DNA from: Trematomus loennbergii
Lineage: Eukaryota > Chordata > Actinopteri > Perciformes > Nototheniidae
Assembly: GCA_012861695.1 (NCBI GenBank)
Contig: JAAOOA010000116.1
Coordinates: forward strand, 25,534,970-25,598,969
DNA: 64,000 nt
Direction: 5' to 3'
Shown piece by piece: positions 45,301-54,300 of this stretch (its first letter is position 1; every line of letters starts with the position of its first letter). The notes beneath the pieces are model-generated. The model ran no database searches, was not told where the DNA came from, and was given only the letters and a program-made list of their open reading frames with translations. Position numbers and translations under genes: made by a program.

Positions 45301-48300
45301 TGGTTTTGGGAACATGGTTGCGTATTTATTTTTGGAAGAACATGAAAAATGGAATGTCCACGAGTATGGGGGTTATTCCCTATTAGTCTAGCAGCAAGTC
45401 CTCAAAAAGGCTTTAGTTTTCGAGATACCCTACCCGAGGTAGAACAAAATGACAACAATGATTTTTCTTATCTTTAGGGTCTCCCATTAATGAAAAAAAT
45501 GTTTTTTGGTTGTTCTTTAGAATTACCCCAATCCCTGAAAAAGAGCCAAATTAGACCAGGCCGAATATGGGAAAGGTGACAAAAAAGCCCATAACTTGAG
45601 AATGACCACTCTTTTCCTCTTCAGATTTTCTGAGGTATGAACCAGGTGGCTGTCCTACATCAACAAATAGTCAGACAATTATTTAACAAAAAAAATACTG
45701 AATTATAGTCCTGTAAACATAGCTTTAGTTTAGACGGAAATTGTACTTTTTGGTGATAGGAACATAGGACTCGATCACTTTTCTCTCATTTATCAGAAAA
45801 ACAGTAATCCCTAAAAAATATACCATTACTGAATTGTCTAGGGTGCTATTGAACACTAACCAGTAGTTGTATGGAAATATCTGGTACAGTTCTATTGCAA
45901 ATGAGATTTCTTTAGACATAGGCCTACCTCTTCTCTGATACAGTCAAATTCCGAATGGGGATAAGTGGCATAATAGCCTATAATATACTGGCACTTCCCA
46001 CTCTCTCCACACTTTGCATCTTTGCAATACAAGTGAGTAATGTCTCTCACTTCTCTAGGTGCTGGGGGTTTTGTAAATAGCACTGGTTGAATGGCCCCAT
46101 CTCTGACAATCCACCCCTTGCCAACAGGACTCCATAACAAGGGTTCGGGCTGTGACACCATATCGCTGTCTGAAACATTGCTCTTTGTACATGTTGTTGA
46201 AATGCATCTTCTGTTGGCGGCAGATTTTCCGAGGCTGCATCTGTTGATGATGCAATTATGAACCTCAGTTCATCCAAGTTTGTGCACATCAGTCCAATTT
46301 CCTTGTTCTTTTTTCCATAGAGCAGAAGCGCAAATTCTCTTGCGACTGGCAAAGACTCTTCCAAGCTGGCAGAGAGTCCAAAATGGGCCAGATCTTTGAG
46401 CTCGCTGAGATGGGTCTTGAGTTTGGTGAATGCTGTTGTCTTTCCATTCTGTACAAACTACTTGTTGTGCCACAGCCAGTGAGTGCATGACATGCTGGTA
46501 GACAGTTAGACATGTAGTTGCCGCCCAGCTTCAGGACCATCTCCAACTAAACGGCCTCTTTGAGAAATTCCAGTCCGGTTTCCGCTCCGCCCACAGCACT
46601 GAAACAGCTCTGGTCAGGGTCACAAACGACCTGCTGATGCTGATTGTCTTTCCTATTCTGTACAAACTACTTGCTGTGCCACAGCCAGTGAGTGCACGAC
46701 ATGCTGGTAGACAGTTAGACATGTCTTTTCCAATTTTCTCACATATGGTGTTGATGGGGACATATCTCTCTCTCATTCCATGGCCTGCATGCATGTACAC
46801 TAGAGATGAACCAAACATGTATTTGCTTGCATAATATATGAGCAGTACTTCCACATCTGTGTCATCAGACCTCACAATGATGCGGGAATATAACTCTGCA
46901 AGATGTATGGCATGGAGCACCATCCTTGTGTCTGTCTCCTCCTGATCACTGCACAGTGATGTCAAACTGCTGACAGTCGTTTCCTGGTTGCTAACAAACG
47001 CCATTGTAACACATAATCACTGATGTTCCGCTGTAACGGTGGGGACTCATCAGAACATAGTGGGCGAGCTGACAATCAGAGCACAGTGGGCTCACAGGGA
47101 GGGTGGGGCAGGAGCTCAACAGCCGTTTAGGACAGAGTGAATACACATACTATACAGAGATGCTGTATGAGAAACCAATGTGAGTTGGAACATTGAACAA
47201 TGTAAATCTATTCTAGTATACCTCAACAATGGAATTATGATCAGTAGAAATGGCCATGACATGGGACCTTTAAAGAAAATGTGTCAATTGTAAGAATAAT
47301 ATCCTTCTCTTCTTCCTATATGATAATAATACATTGAAAAGATTGGGTCATATGATAAGCCAACTAATATATAATGAATACAAATGTTTTAATCATTGAC
47401 GTTTTGTTTATTCATGTGTTCTCCTCTCGTGTATTAGCCGGAGCACAGCTGCCCCCCACACAACTTGAACATTATCTCCATGAACACCAACTACACCCTG
47501 ATCTGGGACTGGGACCAGGCTCTGCAGAGAGTGGCGCCGTCAACTTCACCACCCACTATGTGGCGTAAGTCTCACGTCACACATGCATGAGCAAGAGGAA
47601 GCAGGCACACTGAGTTTGTGATGAAAATATCCACTTTGAATCTGAGTGATTTACCTGTGAAGCTTTACTTTGACATAATCTCCTCGAAGAGAACTCATCC
47701 TGTTTAAACATTTAGGTTATTAGAACCAAGATGGTAGTTTTAAAAGAGTTTAGTTTTTTGTTAGCAAGATTTATGTTTGAAGGTGTTTCTTTGCTTCAGA
47801 AGTGATGTGACTCAAGTGTGAGCCTGCCATAACTTCCACTGCTGGAAGATTAAAGAGGCCCTATTCTGCTTTTTGGGGTTTCCCTCTCCTGTAGTGTTCT
47901 ATAGGTTTCGGTGCATGTAAATGGTCTGCAAAGGCAAAAATCCCTGTGTTCCCTCAGAGGGAGTTTCTCTCCCACACACTCGTCGTCAATAGAGCCAGCC
48001 TTCTCACCAATCAGAGCAGACTGACATACAAATGTGTGTCTGCCAAATATCTTATTTTCTTAATAAACCCAAATTCAATGGAAAAATGTGATTGCTTTTT
48101 GTGTAGGGACCCCTTGCTATGCTCACTTCCTGGTTGACCTACAACAACATGTCATCACTGCCAGTGTGCAAAGTAGTACTAAAGCAGATAAATGGTATTC
48201 AACCATTGTTTATTTGAGTATTTTTGCTAATTTAGACAAGTCAAAATATTGTTTTGTTTAAACAATCAAAAGCCGTGGAGTGTGTATGTTGGTTCTCTTT

Positions 48301-51300
48301 AACAATATCTAAGTAAGGTTAAACTGTTTTCCACTATCTGGGGCCAGCAATATTGTGGACTAAACATTTTCCATTGGAGTCAGCTGACACTGCTGTGTGT
48401 AAGGCTGAGAGGCAGGATGTGATCAGAGAGTTCAGACACTGCCTTGGGCGTTAGAGCTAGGAAAGATGGTGTTTTTTGGGAAGTAGTTCATTTAGGATTT
48501 AACACTTTCCACAGGTTTGTCTTCCTGCTGATAATATCCTTTATATGTAACACTGTAGTGGTTTTGTATGCGTTGATATTCTTTACAATGAGCATCACAG
48601 CCTTACTGAGACTGTAGTGTGTGTTTGAGAAATGAAGGTGAATCCACACTAACCACAGAAAACAACTACAAGTTTTTCCTGGCAAACATCTGGCATACAT
48701 TGGAGTATAGTCAGCAGGTTCTCATGCTTGAGTTGAGAATAACAAAATAAAGTTAGTGCAAATTGTGGATGATGATCACATTTGAATTATCATTGATTCA
48801 AATCATTAGCATGTGCAATTTCCAAAATGTGTTTTTATGTGAGGTTTTTCTCTTTTGCAATGTTAGACATAAATACAGATTTACAATAGAATTGTGCAAT
48901 TCCACAAAACATAAACTACCTTATCGTTTGCTTCAATTCATTTTTCAATTAAGGCTTTTTTCAGTTGAGGATGATACAAAATGTTTTGTTTCTCTTCCCT
49001 TCAGGAAGTTCAGGCTGATGTCTAAGAAAAAGAGTCCGACCTGGAAAACGGGGTGTGAGACGACGTCACATAGGTCATGTGACTTTACAACGAAGAATCT
49101 GTTCTACCCGGGCATCTACGTGTTTCGTGTGCGAGCCAGTGTGAACGGGACTGACTCTGATTGGGCGACGAAGAATTTCTGCCCTGATAAAGACGGTGAG
49201 AGAAACGATGAGAAGAAACGAGTGGGGGAGGGCAGGCGAGGGGCAGGGAGAGGGGCAATCAGCCCTCCCTGTATACCAGTGGTGTATTGTAACTAAGTAC
49301 ATTTACTCAAGTACTGTGCTTGTGTAAAAATAAATCTAGGTATTTTTTTACATTATGCTACTTTATAGTTTCACTCCAATACATTTATTTTACATATTTA
49401 GTTACTAATTACTTTGCAGGTTTATTTGCAGTTACTTCATATTTAAATCGACACACAATATAATATGTTATTATAGGTTAAAGGTGGGGTAGGTCATTTT
49501 GGAGAAACCAGCTCGAGTGCGCTAGAATTTGAAAATACACAGCCGGAAGAAATCTTCTTCCTTACAGACCCCTCCTCCAACACACATGGATTTTTTAGTC
49601 AAAGCACTTAAGATATTCATTGCTATCGTGATGTTAAGAGCATTCCATGGAATATAACAAAAAGTGTATCTCGAGCCGGTTTCTCAAACTTACCTACCCA
49701 CCTTTAAGCTACCCAGTAGTATGTCAATTCATTCAAGTAAACCCCCCATTTTGGCCATTTTGCATAATGATTATTTTTCCTTTTGGCCCTTACTATTTTT
49801 CAATGCTAATACTTTTTTCCTTTTACTTAAGTACAATTTTGAATGCAGTATATGATCTCAGGTGTAGCATCACAAACCATCAACAGTAAGAAAAACATGC
49901 TCTGACAGGATAGAGGATGGTACAACCACAGAGTGATGTTCAGAGAGCTGTGGCTGACATGTTAGGCAAGGTAACCTCTGCGTTGTGTTTTGAGAAAGCC
50001 GCTCTGAACTATCAAACCACAGTGAGACGTCAGTTAAGATCACGTGAGAAGTAAACATCTCCATCACGTTTTACACAGCTTCACCAACCTTAGAAAATCA
50101 CACAGGCAGACATAACTGGAGGTGCAGGTTCAAACTCACACTGCCATAGAGGAGCTCAGATTGAGTTGAGTCTCAACATTATTAAATACTATGAAAGATG
50201 TATAGCAACCCACACAATAGTAAACTAAGATCAGAGAAATGTTCATGTTTTTTTGAGGGCTCACTCTAAAAGAAACCGCACTAAGCAGTAAGACCGTGGG
50301 CGTCTCCAAACTGACCTACTTGTGTTTCATGTAGGTGCAGCAAGGCAACATGCAAAAAACTAAAGCTGAGACAAGTCAAATATAGTTATAGGGTGTTGTG
50401 ATTCATTGATTCACTCTAAAGCTGGATCACAATGTGAACACATGACACCAGCATCTGAACAAATCCTTGAAACAACCGTCATAGTTCAATTCAACCAGTG
50501 TATGACCTATTTCCTACTAAAATGCCAATAAGTTGCCTTGTGCTGTCTCATTTGAATTGTTCTGGCTCCGAAGAGTGCACAAGTCTCTTTATTTGTTTAA
50601 TTGTCTAGAAAATGATCATTGTCAATCTAATCAATTATTAAAACAATCGTAATAGCCATAGTAATACAAAATGTTACAAAGTATTTAAAATATTTATTTT
50701 TAATGTTTATCCAAAGAAGGTCATAGAAGATGCATACATTGTATAGCTATATTTTAGAAGATGGTAAAAGGGCTGTATGTATAAAGCCCTTTTCAAGTAA
50801 CCACCTGCCCATAGGAATGCACACACGCACACACAATAGCAGCACAACTCTTAGTACCCTGTTGATGTGTTCAAATGTCTGACCAACAGTCTAAAACCCA
50901 AATATATTCAGATAAATGTTATATAAGAAAAAGAAAAGCAGCAGGTCCTCCCTTCAGAAACTGTACACAACAAATGTGGTTTGGTAAAGCAACTATTAAT
51001 TAGTTATCAGAATCATGGTAGTCCATATATTTGTTGTGACTAGGGCTGTCAATCAATTTCAATATTTAATCGCGATTGTTCGCATGTTGTCCATAGTTAA
51101 ATCACGATTCATCGCAAATTATTCACATATTTTTGATCTGTTTTGAATGTACCTTTTTAATGGGATAATGAAATTAAAGACAAATTAAATTGAACTAACT
51201 TAAACGTAAGAACAATCTTGAGGTACAGTACTTCAGCTGATTACTTACATTTTATACTTCTACGCCACCACATTTTAGAAGCCAATACTGAACCACACTT

Positions 51301-54300
51301 ATCTGGCAGCTTTATTTACTTAAAAGATTGAGATTATTAGCGAAATGAAATAATGAAAAGATATTGATATGTAATTATTGGTTAAGAGATCTTCTTCTTC
51401 TGCTGTGTACAGTTAATATAAATCTTCTTTTTGATGATGAAACACTATGTTAGTGCTATCGCAGCTGTAGAAATACAAAGCCCCTGAACTATCCGTTCCT
51501 CTCTCCTGCTAGCTGCTCTGGGTCCTCCAAGCAAAGTGGCTCTTTCTCCTGAAGGCAGAAACCTGGACATTGTGATCTCCGACCCTCTGACCAGCACCAA
51601 CAGCTCCATGAAGGAGCATCATGAGGATCTGTACTTCCAGATCCGGTACTGGGAACGCTCTGCAGACGGTCAGGTAGGAGCTCACCTCACACCCCTCTGA
51701 CAAATAGTTGGCCCAACCAGACTATATTTATTTGTAATACCAAAATAATTAGAATCCAAAAGTCCTCAAACTTCAACTTGTTGCTTTTGATGTTGGGATC
51801 AGAAGCCTGTTGTTCTGTGAAGACTCTCAACCATACAGATCTACAGACACATATTACAGCAGAAGAAAAAACAACAGTATTCACACTTCCCATTTTCTGA
51901 TCAGTCCCCAAAGACACCTGGTGAAACCTGAGGCTCACAGCGAGCCGCAGTGAGCACCTGCTCTCTGCTCCGTGTGTTCAGACGGTGTTGCTGTTTTTGG
52001 TTTCACTCGTGCCCTCTCTGCGGAGCAGGGCTTCCTGTCTGTGCCACAAGACAGAATAAGCATCTGGTGCTTTGCTTTCTTGCAAGCTGCTTGCATATAA
52101 AACTGGTTGGACGAGGAAGATGAGGAGATTACGTCTTATAACCCAGAGCTAAAGAGAATGTCAAATGTTTAGATGAAGGCCACAGCATAGACTTCTAAGC
52201 TGCATAGAGACGATACACCGTGTATTGCCACACAGTATGCCCTAAGGCAAACAAGTACTCTACTAGACATTTTCATGAAGCTAAATAGGTGCATTATACA
52301 TTTAAAAATAATGATACTTTACAAATACAATTGGTATTATACATTTCTTATTCTACACTAACTTTTCATGTCTTAAAAACGTTTACATTATTTTTTAGTA
52401 ATGAAACAATCTCTTCTTTTCAATATTTTTTTTATGCGCCACAAGCTAGCGACTCATTACCTCAAGTCATCTAAAAGATGTTGTATCGCAGCTTGAGAAA
52501 GGAAAAGGTTTTAGATTTAGATTATTTATAAGGACAGGGAAGAAAGATTCACAGAATCGTTTTGGAATTCTTTTTTTTTTTTGTTGGTCTTTCTTCTTTG
52601 TCTCAATATTACACTACCTTCCGGTGTAGCCGTTGTGTCCTGGTTGCACTAAACGATACTTCCAATAGGTGCATTTACATAGACAACAGTGCACTTGAGC
52701 AAACGAAAAAAGGTGCATGAATACGGGCCCTTATGTAAACAGTATATATATGTTTCCTCAGAAAAAGACATCTCAGAGCATTGTTCTGGTGTGCCCCAGT
52801 GGCACTACACTTTTGAGTATAACAGAAACATTCAAATAGTTTATGGAAATATGTTATTTTCAGATCGTGAAACCTGAAAATGAGCTTTCCAGTCCTCTTT
52901 AAAGTAACATTTTAAACATCCAGCCTGCAATAAAACAACTTTAAAACTGTCATGCACAGCTCTGAACACTGTAGTGGTTTGATATGGCTTGATGTTCTTT
53001 GCACTGAGCATCACAGCTTTACAGAAGTGTTTGTTTGACAAATGAAGGCCAATCCAAACCAACCACAGGAAATATAATATGTCCGCTTTGAGAATCTTTA
53101 CTTCCACACTATTAGTAGTAATACTGACTGTAGGCCAGTGACGGTAAGGATGCACACATTTCTTCACCATGTGATGGCACTGTGACCCAACACCAACTCT
53201 GATCACAGACCTTTAACCAGCTCTGTGTGTACGTGCCGTTTGCTTTAAGAGCTCTGCTGGCTGACCACGACTGAACGGCCTATAAACAAACAAACTGTCT
53301 AAGAGTTTCAAGCACTAATATGACCACACTAAGATCTGTCCAGACATTTGTGGTCACACTAATGCACCACATCTATAAAGTGACTCTAATGGACATTGTG
53401 TTGGGAGGCCCAGCTAGACCTGAACACTTATCATCTCCGCTCTAATATACGGTTTAGTGGTGACAATGCAGAATTGTAAAGTTGAATGTGCATTGAAGTG
53501 GACAATCGAGCGCAATGAGCTGCATATCATGCTCAAGTGTTTTAGTGTTTTTAATCTGTTCATCAGTAAGTTAATCTTAATAAAATGTGAATGCATGATA
53601 TATAATAATGATGGGTTTGAGAAACTTCCCCCACCCCCTCACAGACATCCCAGCACAATGCAGACTGTTAATGAAATGAAGTCTCCTCTCTGCTGTGCCC
53701 CAGGACCTCAGAAGCCACTCTCTGAGCAGCGTGAAAAGAGTGGTGACGCTGTCCGACCTGCAGGCCTGGACCTGGTACTGTGTGAGCGTCCAGTCACGCT
53801 ACGACTTCTACAACAAGAGCAGCAGCTTCACCCCCCACTCTGCATGCAGACTGAAGGTAGGAGCCTCATATACACTTCAGGGCTGGGTGATATTGAAATT
53901 ATTTTACTTAAAGTGGACCTATCATGCTATATTTGAATAATATAGTGTAGGACCATACCTATATAAGGCATATTTATACTTTTTTTCCCTTCAAAATACC
54001 AAACAGATCATGCATTTTAGCCATGCCTCATTTTGCTCAATTTGAAAAATGTTAGCTCTGTTTTTGCAAGGGCAGATTCAGTGAGAACAGCACCACCTAC
54101 AGGCCTGGCATATGTACTACAGCGTCTCCAGCGCTTTCGAACGGCAATGGCCGTGGCTGTCTCCTCCTGATTGGTGGAGTTGGCCCAATAGCCGTAGCGC
54201 CACCGTCCTGACGTCAGGACAGTGTTCAAATCTGGATCAGTTTTTATCAGATCCGTTGCAGCCCCTTTTTTAGAGATTTGGGTATGGAGGAAAATAGAGA

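Larger units (their letters stand above)
45892..47004 (-). pseudogene. broken ORF of an uncharacterised repetitive gene family (EADTR/HALTGC type)
   Basis: Starts at ATG 47004. It reads SDQEETDTRMVLHAIHLAEL, then DDTDVEVLLIYYAS, RYVPINTICEKIGKDM, CLPACRALTGCGTASSLYR. Further pieces are at 46289-46546 (CHALTGCGTTSSLYRMERQQ) and 45892-46364 (PEPLLWSPVGKGWIVRDGAI). Related proteins with HAFTGCDTTS are common in fish and invertebrate repeats. The function is not known to me. The acidic EETDTR and DDTDV motifs suggest a PIN/nuclease-like fold, which is inference. Frameshifts and a duplication break it. Confidence 0.6.
45112..47269 (-). mobile_element. Kolobok-type TTAA element, left limit unclear
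   Basis: The right end GGCCATGACATGGGACCT precedes TTAA 47270-47273 and matches the left end of the 566-2673 element in reverse. Its other end is not recognised, so the left limit is only a bound set by the neighbouring hAT. Confidence 0.5.

Noticed and set aside
48763..49296. 177-codon frame as a single exon
   Set aside because: Only 49005-49195 is bounded by splice sites and family-like; the rest is intron read-through.
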